The notes: generated by a model not told the origin, from the sequence alone. DNA of 64,000 nucleotides from Synechococcales cyanobacterium S06 (GCA_011391125.1 JAABRE010000002.1:1-64000), one strand, 5' to 3'; shown: positions 21,242 through 30,916, counted from the stretch's first letter. A program made the numbers and translations.

Positions 21242-23716
21242 TTAAATAATCACGAAATTACTGTTAGAAAGGACGGAAATATTATTAAAGATTGCAATTT
21301 GGGTTTGTGGGGTGCTACCATTACCATCAGGATCAAAATATAACGCACCATCGTTATTATAAATAAATCTCTGATCTCCTGTATTAGCAACCGTTCCTAC
21401 TCCTCCACTTACAAATTTATCAGAGCTTAATTTTCCTGTTTGTAAACCTGCTTGAAAACCACTGGCTTTAATAGCAATTTTATCTTCTTTGCTGTTAAAA
21501 TCTGTAATTATATCTAAACTTTGATTTACAGATTCAAAAGTAAATCGATCTAATCCTGTTCCTCCTGTAAGGGTATCTTTTCCTAAACCTCCAATTAAAG
21601 TATCGTTACCTAAACCTCCTAATAATTTATCGTTTCCTCCTTCACCTCTGAGAATATTATTAACAGCATTTCCTGTGATAATATTATTAAGATTATTACC
21701 AATTCCCATTAAATCTTTTGTACCTGTTAAAGTGAGGTTTTCTAAGTTATTACCAAGGGTATAATTAAGGGAAGATTTAACTAAATCAGTGCCACTTTTT
21801 GCTCTTTCAATGATAATATCTTCCAGAGAATCGACAATATAAGTATCGTTTCCTAGACCACCGATCATCACATCATTATCTCTTCCTCCATTGAGGAGGT
21901 CATTACCAACACCACCAATTAAAATGTCTTCACCTGTACCACCTTTAAGGAGGTCGTTTCCACCAGTACCAATGATGTTATCATCTCCGTCTCCCCCGTC
22001 AAGGGTGTCGTTTTTGTCAGTACCGACGAGGTTATCATCAAGTGAACCTGTGCCTTCTGAAACATCATTCAAGTTGACTGTCACCAAACCTTCATCGAAT
22101 AATCCCTCAGCATCGGTGGCTTTTATTGTTAAATCAAATTTGGGTGTTTTTTCAAAATCGAGATCACCTTGGTCATTAACAACAACTTGCCAAGCTCCGT
22201 TGCTGAATTGAACCTTGAAAGCGCTATTACCGTCACCGTCAACGTCAGTATTTCCACTGATTAATTGAATACTAAGGGTATCGATCGCCTGATCATCAGT
22301 TACATTAACATTAGTAACAAAAGTCCCTGTCGCTGCATTTTCCTCAATCGTAACTTTAGTATTACCAACAACAGGAGCGGTGTTAAGGGGAATTTCATTA
22401 ACATCCTTAAAATTAATGCTATTGGGAACTTCGACATTAAAACCTTGAGAACCTTGAGCAACAAATTTTATGGTATTATTTAAGTCTAAGGCTGTTAAAT
22501 CCACTCCATCTGCTATCTTGAATTTAACGGTATATAAATCAATGGGAGTTTGACCAGGCCAACTTGACAGGGGCGATGACCAATTAGCAAAAACTAATTG
22601 ATCTGTAACGGAATTTTGATCAAAATTTGTACTATCAAGATAAGGCCCTTGGATAAAATGGCTGACATTTCCACTGATAGAAGAACTACTTCCCTGATAC
22701 TGTAAAATACTTGAATCAAAGTAAAGTCCTGCACTTAAAAAGGGTGTCGAATCGGTACTTTCATAACTGACTGTAATTTCAAAAGTGCGATCGCCATTAA
22801 TGGTAATTGTTTCAGGAATAATCAGAGATTGCGTACCATTATTACCTCCCACAGTACCAATAGTACCATCACCGACAAGGGAATCTAAATAAGCTGTAAT
22901 TTCGGTTATTGTAGTACGAGTACCAGTAGGATCAAAGACTCCTATGATATTATTACTTGTCAATTCTAAGTCAAAACTTTTTAATCTCAAATAAAGATGA
23001 ATTAAATTTCCATCAGTAATGCTATTTATCCAACCATTACCATCAATATCTAAATTATCGTACAGATTAGCTAGATAATCATTGATAGAAAAGAGATCGT
23101 TGCGATCTCCATTGGAATTAAATAGGCCATTAATGTCATTTTCGTTCAAGGTAACTCCGAAATCTTGCGACGTCAGATATTGCTGAATCAGGAAAGCATC
23201 AGTGTTCGGGGAAATAATACCATCACCATCAATGTCAAGGGTAAAAGTTACAGGATTTTGAGTGAAATTTACAGGAACATTTGTAGGTAAATCAAGAGTA
23301 AATCCATTTGCGCCATTACCAGTAAAATTAATTACGGTGCTAAAATTATTCAGATCAACCCCATTTTGCACTTGAAATTTAATAGTGTATAAATCGATAT
23401 TAGTTTGTCCTGGCCATGTTTGAAAAGAATCAGACCAAGCAGCCAGAAATAGCTTATCTGTATTAGGATTTTGGTCAAGATCAACACTATCTTCTCTGCT
23501 CAGATAGTCAATGTCATTAAGAGAATTAGGAAGTAGCAAACTTCCATAATAAATAGAGGGAAGTTCCACCAATTTTAAAACAGTGGAATCAAAATGAAGA
23601 CGAGATGATAGACCACTGACTGTAGAATCATCACTTTCATAACTAACAGTAAACTGTAAAGTACCATCAGAACGAACTTTGAGGGTTTCAGGGATAATGA
23701 TTTTTTGAAATGGCAT
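21242..23716 (-). CDS. secreted RTX protein with cohesin-like, dockerin-like and cadherin-like segments
   Basis: Two repeats of IPET...TVSYESxDST...FDSxxL; DIDGDGIISPNTDAFLIQQYL and DIDGNGWINSITDGNLIHLYL; RTX GGxGNDxLxGG nonapeptides; C-terminus similar to 31217-32563. Confidence 0.85.
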   Translation of the reverse strand: MPFQKIIIPETLKVRSDGTLQFTVSYESDDSTVSGLSSRLHFDSTVLKLVELPSIYYGSLLLPNSLNDIDYLSREDSVDLDQNPNTDKLFLAAWSDSFQTWPGQTNIDLYTIKFQVQNGVDLNNFSTVINFTGNGANGFTLDLPTNVPVNFTQNPVTFTLDIDGDGIISPNTDAFLIQQYLTSQDFGVTLNENDINGLFNSNGDRNDLFSINDYLANLYDNLDIDGNGWINSITDGNLIHLYLRLKSFDLELTSNNIIGVFDPTGTRTTITEITAYLDSLVGDGTIGTVGGNNGTQSLIIPETITINGDRTFEITVSYESTDSTPFLSAGLYFDSSILQYQGSSSSISGNVSHFIQGPYLDSTNFDQNSVTDQLVFANWSSPLSSWPGQTPIDLYTVKFKIADGVDLTALDLNNTIKFVAQGSQGFNVEVPNSINFKDVNEIPLNTAPVVGNTKVTIEENAATGTFVTNVNVTDDQAIDTLSIQLISGNTDVDGDGNSAFKVQFSNGAWQVVVNDQGDLDFEKTPKFDLTIKATDAEGLFDEGLVTVNLNDVSEGTGSLDDNLVGTDKNDTLDGGDGDDNIIGTGGNDLLKGGTGEDILIGGVGNDLLNGGRDNDVMIGGLGNDTYIVDSLEDIIIERAKSGTDLVKSSLNYTLGNNLENLTLTGTKDLMGIGNNLNNIITGNAVNNILRGEGGNDKLLGGLGNDTLIGGLGKDTLTGGTGLDRFTFESVNQSLDIITDFNSKEDKIAIKASGFQAGLQTGKLSSDKFVSGGVGTVANTGDQRFIYNNDGALYFDPDGNGSTPQTQIAIFNNISVLSNSNFVII

Positions 23717-23740
23717 TTTTTTACTCCTAAAATTGTGTAG

Positions 23741-23803
23741 GGTGCGTCACATTTTTCAATTAATTATTTGATTAATATGTTATCTGTGTGACACACCCTA
23801 GTT
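23741..23803. repeat. TAGGGTGCGTCAC inverted-repeat element
   Basis: TAGGGTGCGTCACATTTTTC...CTGTGTGACACACCCTA. Confidence 0.75.
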
Positions 23804-23805
23804 TA

Positions 23806-23998
23806 GGATTATAAAGCAATTTTGTTTTTTTTTCAAAATACGAGGGAAAATTTGGTTAAATTTTGTGAAGGAAATAATGGGTAAATGCTAAGGGAAAAAT
23901 CAAATTTTTTGCTAGTAACGAAGGACAAAAATAGATAAACTTAAAGGTAGTGTTTGCGGCACTACCTAAAACAAAAATCTTCAAATGAGAATGATACC
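23806..23998 (+). promoter_or_regulatory. conserved leader upstream of small coiled-coil gene, copy 1
   Basis: GGTTAAATTTTGTGAAGGAAATAATGGGTAAATGC...GGTAGTGTTTGCGGCACTACC; near-identical at 24352-24547, diverged at 32711-32911. Confidence 0.65.
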
Positions 23999-24274
23999 AT
24001 GACCACAGTTACACAAAGCGATTTACAAGAGCTTAAAGACTTAATCAAAACGCAAAATGACAAAATTGAAAAATTAGCCGATAAAATTGACAATATCGAA
24101 AAAGGTCAAATCAGATTAGAAGCAAAAATAGATACCTATAAACCTGCTCTTGATAAAATCCCCGACTTAGCGGAAAAAGTCGGCGAATTGAAAGGTTGGC
24201 GAGCACTTTCTTTGGTCATTTTTTCAGGTTTTATCACCAGTTTATATTGGTTATTGAGAATGGGTAAACTTTAA
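23999..24274 (+). CDS. small coiled-coil/TM protein, paralog 1
   Basis: MTTVTQSDLQELKDLIKTQND...YKPALDKIPDLAEKVGELKGWRALSLVIFSGFITSLYWLLRMGKL. Confidence 0.75.
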   Translation: MTTVTQSDLQELKDLIKTQNDKIEKLADKIDNIEKGQIRLEAKIDTYKPALDKIPDLAEKVGELKGWRALSLVIFSGFITSLYWLLRMGKL

Positions 24275-24286
24275 TTTTGCCACTTT

Positions 24287-24350
24287 GTAGGGTGCGTCAC
24301 ATTTTTCAACTAACTATTTAAGACATAATTTATCTGTGTGACACACCCTA
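24287..24350. repeat. TAGGGTGCGTCAC inverted-repeat element
   Basis: TAGGGTGCGTCAC...GTGACACACCCTA. Confidence 0.75.
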
Positions 24351-24351
24351 C

Positions 24352-24547
24352 GAGAGGAATATCGAGCAATTTTGTTCTTTTTTCAAAGTGTGAGGGAAAA
24401 TTTGGTTAAATTTTGTGAAGAAAATAATGGGTAAATGCTAAGGGAAAAATCAAATTTTTTGCTAGTAACGAAGGACAAAAATAGATAAACTTAAAGGTAG
24501 TGTTTGCGGCACTACCCAAAAAACAAGATTTATAGGAAGATCATACT
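24352..24547 (+). promoter_or_regulatory. conserved leader, copy 2
   Basis: Same sequence as copy 1 from GAGGGAAAATTTGG to the GGTAGTG...CACTACC hairpin. Confidence 0.65.
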
Positions 24548-24859
24548 ATGTCCACAGTCACAAAAAATGATTTACAAGAGATAAAAGAGTTAATCAAAGA
24601 TTTAAAAAAAGAAACTACCGAAATTAAAACAAAACTCACTGATTTAGAGAAAAATCAAATTAAATTGGAAGGTAAGATAGAAAACCTTGAACAAATAATA
24701 CAGGGAAGTTTTAATACACTTAATACCCGTTTTGACTCCTATAAACCTGCTCTTGACAAAATCCCCGATTTAGCGGAAAAAGTCGGCGAATTGAAAGGTT
24801 GGCGAGCAGTTTCTTTAGTCATTTTTTCAGGGTTTATTACCAGTATCTATTGGTTATAG
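24548..24859 (+). CDS. small coiled-coil/TM protein, paralog 2
   Basis: MSTVTKNDLQEIKELI...YKPALDKIPDLAEKVGELKGWRAVSLVIFSGFITSIYWL*. Confidence 0.75.
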   Translation: MSTVTKNDLQEIKELIKDLKKETTEIKTKLTDLEKNQIKLEGKIENLEQIIQGSFNTLNTRFDSYKPALDKIPDLAEKVGELKGWRAVSLVIFSGFITSIYWL

Positions 24860-24915
24860 AGAATGGGTAAACTTTAATTTTACCACTTTGCAGGGTGCGT
24901 CACATTTTTAAATTA

Positions 24916-25039
24916 TAGTGATTCCAATTAAGATTAAAACAGTTGAAAAATAGGTTCGTAGTTGCGCTTTAGCGCTTCTTAGGACTAAAGTCCAACAACA
25001 AACTAAAAACTTTTGTTTAATTTTTATTTGGAATTACTA
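24916..25039. mobile_element. 124-bp MITE (copy 3), nested in a TAGGGTGCGTCAC element
   Basis: TA-flanked TAGTGATTCC...GGAATTACTA; host element resumes to GTGACGCACCCTA. Confidence 0.9.
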
Positions 25040-25077
25040 TAACTCTATATGACCAATAAGTTATCTGTGTGACGCAC

Positions 25078-25247
25078 CCTACTTTGGTGGGTTACGGCTG
25101 ATCTTTAATGGTCGGTTGGTCGTTTTTTGATTCAAGTTGCCTAACCCACCCTACATTCCACATTCAATACACCCTACTTTGGTGGGTTACGGCTGATCTT
25201 TAATGGTCGGTTGGGCGTTTTTATATTCAAGCTGCCTAACCCACCCT
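25078..25247. repeat. two tandem copies of a GGTGGGTTACGGCTGATC repeat
   Basis: CCTACTTTGGTGGGTTACGGCTGATCTTTAATGGTCGGTTGG...GCCTAACCCACCCTAC twice. Confidence 0.75.
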
Positions 25248-25298
25248 ACAAATCTACGAATCTAAGGGGCGATTATTGTTACGTTTTGTAACAAATAC

Positions 25299-25327
25299 TT
25301 GACATAAGCGAGATTTTGTGCTAGTAA
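25299..25327 (+). promoter_or_regulatory. repeated promoter-like motif, copy 5
   Basis: TTGACA-N17 ending TTTGTGC-TAGTAA. Confidence 0.3.
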
Positions 25328-25347
25328 TTTTTCTGATTTTTAATGCG

Positions 25348-26046
25348 TTATGGACGAGGAATTTCTTGGGGTTTCTGTTCAGTATTGGTTTTATTTTCAG
25401 TACCCGGAGGAAGGGGTGTGGTGGGTTTTGGTAGGGTTTCTGTACTTTGATTTTGGGGTTTTGGTTCAGTGGGTTTCCGTTCCGGAATTGGCATGACGAA
25501 GAAGGCAAGGCTGGCGATCGCCACGGTAACTAAACCTAAAATTGGCGGTGTGGCACGTTGGACTACTGGTTCATCACGGCGACGATAACGCCGACTTAGG
25601 GGTTCTAGGTTTTGTTTAATTTCCGGTAAAGTGGTTGTATCGGCCAAGAATTGATCGATCGCCTCAATGAGATCGAATAATTGAACAGTATTTAATTCCA
25701 GTTCAATTTTTCCTTGGTTTGATTCGCTTTCTTCCTCTTGTTTAGGTTGCCAAGTTAAAAGATGGGTAAATTTTTCGGGATTTTGTGTTAATAAAACTGC
25801 GTCTTCTCCGTTTTCAGTAACTGGGGGATGACGTAATCCACTTAAACATTCTTGAGCGTAAATATTAACAGTTTGAACCAAATTTTGCCAGAAAATTTGA
25901 CCACCAGAAAGCACTGGATTAAGTCCCGTAAAATGACATTCTGCTTTCATTAAAATATCCAGATTACTGATACCATTAGGATCATTACTTAAACCTTCTA
26001 AAATGATCCTACAGTTAGGTAAATTGTATTGTCTTTGTAAACTCAT
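25348..26046 (-). CDS. DUF4335-like cyanobacterial protein
   Basis: MSLQRQYNLPNCRIILEGLSN start; adjacent to a DUF3038-like gene. Confidence 0.75.
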   Translation of the reverse strand: MSLQRQYNLPNCRIILEGLSNDPNGISNLDILMKAECHFTGLNPVLSGGQIFWQNLVQTVNIYAQECLSGLRHPPVTENGEDAVLLTQNPEKFTHLLTWQPKQEEESESNQGKIELELNTVQLFDLIEAIDQFLADTTTLPEIKQNLEPLSRRYRRRDEPVVQRATPPILGLVTVAIASLAFFVMPIPERKPTEPKPQNQSTETLPKPTTPLPPGTENKTNTEQKPQEIPRP

Positions 26047-26672
26047 GCGACCTCTCCATCAAATAAACTAACCCAAAAACGTTCCATTCCTTTAGTACCA
26101 GTACAAAATAACAATTTATTTAATAAAGATATTGCTAAGTTATCTAATTCAGATTCTGAAGCTAAATAAACGCTAATTTTGGCACGTCTTGGGTTCATTC
26201 GACCATGAAAATGGGCGCGGAATCTTTCTAAATATTCAGATAAAAGAAAATTAGTTCCTAAGGGAAAATTTCTTTGTCTCATTTGTTGTTCGGCCGTTAA
26301 TAATTGTCGAATTAAAACAGTTAATTGTTTAGCGCGATAACTGGCAATAATTACTAAAGCTTTTGCCTGATCTAAACTTAAATTATCACGATTATAGGAT
26401 TTTCGCCAAAAATTTGTACAACGTAAACGCCAAAATTCAACCCTATTTTTAATAATATCCTCTAATTCCAACTGTTTCGCTAGACCTAACATATATTCTC
26501 CTCCCCCGACTTCCAAAGCTTCCAAAGCGAGTAAAATAAGGTCAATTTGTTGTTGTGTGTGAGGAGGACAAATTTTTCCCGGGATGTCAAAATCGCGAAG
26601 ACTCGATAAAATAACGGGTTTTGAAAGTTCAGATGACTTCACATCTGAGAGAACACTACTAGAATCACTCAT
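26043..26672 (-). CDS. DUF3038-like cyanobacterial protein
   Basis: QQQIDLILLALEALEVGGGEYMLGLAKQL; overlaps the DUF4335 gene start. Confidence 0.75.
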   Translation of the reverse strand: MSDSSSVLSDVKSSELSKPVILSSLRDFDIPGKICPPHTQQQIDLILLALEALEVGGGEYMLGLAKQLELEDIIKNRVEFWRLRCTNFWRKSYNRDNLSLDQAKALVIIASYRAKQLTVLIRQLLTAEQQMRQRNFPLGTNFLLSEYLERFRAHFHGRMNPRRAKISVYLASESELDNLAISLLNKLLFCTGTKGMERFWVSLFDGEVA

Positions 26673-26741
26673 ATATAAATTACTTTTTAAATCTATAATC
26701 TTAGACTGAGATAAAAATACAAAACATTAATAGCTTACATT

Positions 26742-27260
26742 ATGGACATCAAATCTTTAATCCGTGATATACCTGATTTTCCCAAACCCGGTATCATCTT
26801 CCGTGATATTACCACCTTATTGAGACAATCAGAAGGCTTGAAATACACCATTGACACCATGACTTCTAAATGTCAAGAAGCAGGTTTATGCCCAGATTAT
26901 ATCGTAGGAATGGAGTCTCGGGGCTTTATTTTTGGTCCTCCTTTAGCATATCAATTAGGGGCTGGTTTTGTTCCGGTGAGAAAACCGGGAAAATTGCCTG
27001 CTGCTGTTCATACCGTCGAATATGAATTAGAATATGGTAGCGATAAATTGGAAATTCACCAAGATGCTTTAGATGCTGGTGGTAAAGTTCTTATTGTTGA
27101 TGATTTGATCGCAACAGGTGGGACGGCAAAAGCAACAGCAGAATTATTAGATAAAATTGGTTGTGAAGTTTTAGGTTTCGTTTTTATTGTGGAATTAAAA
27201 GATTTAGAAGGCCGCAAAAAACTGCCGAATTTACCGATTATTTCTCTTGTGGAATATTAA
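26742..27260 (+). CDS. apt: adenine phosphoribosyltransferase
   Basis: [42 protein letters not shown]. Confidence 0.97.
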   Translation: MDIKSLIRDIPDFPKPGIIFRDITTLLRQSEGLKYTIDTMTSKCQEAGLCPDYIVGMESRGFIFGPPLAYQLGAGFVPVRKPGKLPAAVHTVEYELEYGSDKLEIHQDALDAGGKVLIVDDLIATGGTAKATAELLDKIGCEVLGFVFIVELKDLEGRKKLPNLPIISLVEY

Positions 27261-27264
27261 TATA

Positions 27265-27328
27265 GTAGGGTGTGTCACACAAATAAATTATTAATTGAAA
27301 CATTTATCTTTTAATGTGACACACCTTG
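27265..27328. repeat. TAGGGTGTGTCAC inverted-repeat element
   Basis: TAGGGTGTGTCACAC...GTGACACACCTT after apt. Confidence 0.65.
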
Positions 27329-27363
27329 CACATTAACTTAAATTAATTTTAAGAGGAAAAATA

Positions 27364-27819
27364 ATGTTAGCAAAAATAGCGTCAATGTCCTCAAGTATAA
27401 ATTTATATGACCAAGATTTTTCTCTCTGGTTAACAACAATTATTGAGCAAATAAAACAGGAAAATTGGTCAGAAATAGATAAATTTAATTTAATTGAAGA
27501 ATTAGAAACTATGGGACGTTCAGAAAAAAGAGAATTAAAAAATCGTTTAATCGTTCTCTTAACTCACTTATTAAAGTGGAATTATCAAATTAATAAACGT
27601 TCTCATAGTTGGATCAATACTATCACAGAACAACGTCGCCAACTTAATTTTATCTTAGAAGATAGTCCTAGTCTTAAATCTTTTTATCTGGAAATATTCC
27701 CCCAATGTTATAATTTTGCTCGTCAAGATGCAGCAGCAGAAACCGGTTTATCTATTAATACTTTTCCTTCTTATCCTGATTTCTCACCCGAATCTGTCCT
27801 TAATTCTGAGGAATTATAG
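27364..27819 (+). CDS. DUF29 family protein
   Basis: LYDQDFSLWLTTIIEQIKQENWSEIDKFNLIEELETMGRSEKRELKNRLIVLLTHLLKW. Confidence 0.85.
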   Translation: MLAKIASMSSSINLYDQDFSLWLTTIIEQIKQENWSEIDKFNLIEELETMGRSEKRELKNRLIVLLTHLLKWNYQINKRSHSWINTITEQRRQLNFILEDSPSLKSFYLEIFPQCYNFARQDAAAETGLSINTFPSYPDFSPESVLNSEEL

Positions 27820-27916
27820 CATTTTCTGATTAAGTGTTATATACCCTCACCCCCTACCCCCTCATCCCTAGGGGAGAGGGGGAAAGAGAGCTAAAATGTC
27901 AAATTAAATTGCTATA
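27815..27916. repeat. TATAGCA-type short inverted-repeat element, copy 1
   Basis: TATAGCATTTT...AAATTGCTATA around a C-rich/G-rich hairpin; supplies the TAG stop of the DUF29 gene. Confidence 0.7.
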
Positions 27917-28019
27917 TAGCACTTTTTGATGAATTTTTAGACACCCCTCACCCCCCTACCCCCCTCATCCCAAAGGGAGAGGGGGAAAGAGAGGCAAAAT
28001 GTCAAATGAAAATGCTATA
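27915..28019. repeat. TATAGCA-type element, copy 2
   Basis: TATAGCACTTTTTGAT...AAAATGCTATA; abuts copy 1. Confidence 0.75.
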
Positions 28020-28034
28020 TCACCTTGAAAAATT

Positions 28035-29018
28035 ATGAATGATAATTTAATTTATCTTATTAAAAGATTAGGTCAAGCTATTTTAACCTTATTTTTAGCT
28101 TCCGCATTAAGTTTTGCTATTATCCAATTAGCACCGGGAGATTATCTCGATACTATTCGCCAAAATCCGAAAATTTCACCAGCAAGAATCGAAGAATTAC
28201 GCTTACAATTTGGCTTAGATAAACCGGCTATTTTACAATATTTATTATGGTTAAAAAATGTGGTAACTCGCTTTGATTTTGGTCAAAGTTTCGTCTATTC
28301 TCGCGCAGTTTCTGACTTAATAAAAGAGAGAATACCGGCTACTTTATTATTAGCATTTGTTTCGATTATTGGTACTTGGATAATTGCCATTCCTTTAGGT
28401 ATAATCAGTGCAGTCAAACAAAACACATTGTTAGACAAATTTCTCCGAGTTATCAGTTACCTTGGCCAAGGTTTTCCTAGTTTTATTACCGCATTATTAT
28501 TGCTAATTTTCGCTCAAAATGTCTCCCCTTTTTTCCCAGTTGGGGATATGACCAGTATCAATTATGCTGACTTATCACCGATAGGTAAAATCCTAGATAT
28601 TGCTTGGCATAGTATTCTACCAACCTTAGCTTTAAGCGTAACAGGTTTCGCCGGATTACAACGATTAACGAGGGGACAATTACTTGACGTGCTACGACAA
28701 GATTACATTAAAACTGCCAGAGCGAAAGGATTACCAGAAAATAGGGTACTATATATTCATGCTTTAAGAAATGCGATTAATCCCCTAATAACCCTATTAG
28801 GATTTGAATTTGCGAGTCTATTAAGTGGTTCATTTATAGCAGAATTTTTCTTTAACTGGCCAGGATTAGGTACACTTATTTTAGGTGCAGTAACAGCACA
28901 AGATTTATATTTAGTAATGGCTAGTTTAATGATGGGTGCTACCATGTTAATTATCGGTAACTTATTAGCAGATTTACTGTTAACATTCGTCGATCCAAGA
29001 ATATCAATTAATAATTAA
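28035..29018 (+). CDS. ABC transporter permease, DppB/OppB type
   Basis: ALSFAIIQLAPGDYLDTIRQNP; YIKTARAKGLPENRVLYIHALRNAINPLITLLG. Confidence 0.9.
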   Translation: MNDNLIYLIKRLGQAILTLFLASALSFAIIQLAPGDYLDTIRQNPKISPARIEELRLQFGLDKPAILQYLLWLKNVVTRFDFGQSFVYSRAVSDLIKERIPATLLLAFVSIIGTWIIAIPLGIISAVKQNTLLDKFLRVISYLGQGFPSFITALLLLIFAQNVSPFFPVGDMTSINYADLSPIGKILDIAWHSILPTLALSVTGFAGLQRLTRGQLLDVLRQDYIKTARAKGLPENRVLYIHALRNAINPLITLLGFEFASLLSGSFIAEFFFNWPGLGTLILGAVTAQDLYLVMASLMMGATMLIIGNLLADLLLTFVDPRISINN

Positions 29019-29030
29019 CAACTAACAAAA

Positions 29031-29300
29031 ATGGAACAAACTTATCATGTAATTCGGTCAAAAATCGACGGCAAATATTTAGTCGCAAATGTTAACAAAT
29101 CCACTTATTTATTAATATATAAAGAAGATTTTGAAGCATTAACTTATTTAAACACCCATGGAGCAAAAATAGCCGGAAATTTCGCCGTTGAATCAATTAC
29201 GAATACCCAATTAAAAGGAATATTACAACGTTGGGGATTTACCGGAATCGGATTAGTAGAAGACCCAATCTTACCTAAAATTAACTTTATGAAATATTAA
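29031..29300 (+). CDS. uncharacterised protein (89 aa)
   Basis: Intact ORF 12 bp after the permease gene. Confidence 0.55.
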   Translation: MEQTYHVIRSKIDGKYLVANVNKSTYLLIYKEDFEALTYLNTHGAKIAGNFAVESITNTQLKGILQRWGFTGIGLVEDPILPKINFMKY

Positions 29301-29323
29301 CAACAATTGACAATTAATGATGA

Positions 29324-29427
29324 TATAGCACTTTTCGATTAAATGTTATATACCCTCACCCCCCAACCCCCCTCATCCCAAAGGGAGAGGGGGAAAGAAA
29401 GACAAAATATCAACTAAAAATGCTATA
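29324..29427. repeat. TATAGCA-type element, copy 3
   Basis: TATAGCACTTTTCGATT...AAAAATGCTATA. Confidence 0.75.
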
Positions 29428-29459
29428 ATTATTAACCATATTTAACAGGAGAAAAATAA

Positions 29460-30095
29460 TTGGCCAGAGTTAGAGTACGTCAGCACGTCAACCCACTTTG
29501 TAGTAAGTTTCAAAACACAATTTCAGCACCAAATTGGGGGGAAATATACCCGAATTTAGCTAATCCAATTCATCTTGACATCGGATGTGCAAGGGGGAGA
29601 TTTTTGTTAGAAATGGCCCCTTTACAACCTCAGATTAATTTTCTCGGTACAGAAATTCGTGAACCTTTAGTCACTGAAGCTAATTCCATTAAAAATGACT
29701 TGAATTTAACCAATCTTCATTATGTATTTTGTAATATTAATAATTCCCTTGATGTTATCTTAAATTCCTTGCCCGTGGGAATAGTGCATTTTGTAACCAT
29801 TCAATTTCCTGATCCTTGGTTTAAACAACGACACGGTAAAAGAAGGGTTGTCCAACCTTCTTTTGTGGAAACTTTAGCGAAATATTTGCCCACAAATGCA
29901 GAAATATTTTTGCAATCTGATGTTAAATTAGTAGCAGAAGAAATGGTAGTTAGATTTTCTGAAAACAGTAATTTTAAGCAAAAAAATGAGCAAATTTGGT
30001 TACCAGAAAACCCCTTACCCATTGCTACAGAAAGGGAAAAAGCAACCCTAAATAAAAATATGCCAGTTTATCGCGCTTTATTTGTTAAAATTTGA
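29460..30095 (+). CDS. trmB: tRNA (guanine-N7-)-methyltransferase
   Basis: HLDIGCARGRFLLEMA; FVTIQFPDPWFKQRHGKRRVVQPSFVE; TTG start. Confidence 0.92.
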   Translation: MARVRVRQHVNPLCSKFQNTISAPNWGEIYPNLANPIHLDIGCARGRFLLEMAPLQPQINFLGTEIREPLVTEANSIKNDLNLTNLHYVFCNINNSLDVILNSLPVGIVHFVTIQFPDPWFKQRHGKRRVVQPSFVETLAKYLPTNAEIFLQSDVKLVAEEMVVRFSENSNFKQKNEQIWLPENPLPIATEREKATLNKNMPVYRALFVKI

Positions 30096-30374
30096 GTTTT
30101 CAAATCGGATTTTGGGATTGCGAAATAATTAAATGAATAAAGGCTCGTTGTTGCGCTTTAGCGCTACCTAACCTAATTAGCAGGTAGGCCGTGGCACTCA
30201 AATAAGTTTTTATCGCCAATCTCATAACCATGATAATTGCCGACCAACTGCAAAAGTGGGCAATTGCGCATCAAAATTGAAAATTATCTCCTAAATTTAT
30301 CGCGCAATTTCCCACCCTATCAATTACTAATAAACTATTTTTAGCCTTGTTAAAATGTGTTTTTATATAGATAA

Positions 30375-30689
30375 ATGATTAAAACAATTCGTCATAAAAT
30401 TATTAATAATGAATACGAATATTCACAACATGCACTTAGTCAAAGTATTTTGCGTAAAATAACAGTAAAAGAAGTTAAAGAAGCAATTTTACAAGGTGAA
30501 ATTATTGAAAATTATCCCCATGATAAATATGGTGCAAGTTGTCTAATTTTTGGTTTAACTGAAACAAAACGTCCCTTACATATTCAATGTAGTTATCCTA
30601 GTCGCACTTTGATAAAAATTATTACTATATATCAACCAGATTCTCAATTATGGATTAATTATGAAATTAGGAGAAATTGCCATGAATAG
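30375..30689 (+). CDS. DUF4258-like protein (putative toxin component)
   Basis: YEYSQHALSQSILRKITVKEVKEAILQGEIIENYPHDKYGASCLIFG. Confidence 0.75.
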   Translation: MIKTIRHKIINNEYEYSQHALSQSILRKITVKEVKEAILQGEIIENYPHDKYGASCLIFGLTETKRPLHIQCSYPSRTLIKIITIYQPDSQLWINYEIRRNCHE

Positions 30690-30906
30690 CCCTAAATATC
30701 AAGAAACATTTATTAATACTTTTGTTACTTATAGCCTAGAAATAGAAGGGAAAGTGTATATTTTTGAGAATGTACCTGCGAGGATTTGTCAAGAAACAGG
30801 AGAGCGTTTATTTGCTCCAGAAACTGTGGAAAGAATACAAGAAATTATCTGGAAAAATGAACCTCCCCAACGTTTTATTCAAACTCCTGTTTATGAATTT
30901 GCTTAA
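30682..30906 (+). CDS. YgiT-like antitoxin, apparently without zinc-binding cysteines
   Basis: YIFENVPARICQETGERLFAPETVERIQEII; overlaps the DUF4258 gene. Confidence 0.65.
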   Translation: MNSPKYQETFINTFVTYSLEIEGKVYIFENVPARICQETGERLFAPETVERIQEIIWKNEPPQRFIQTPVYEFA

Positions 30907-30916
30907 CTAAATTAAC

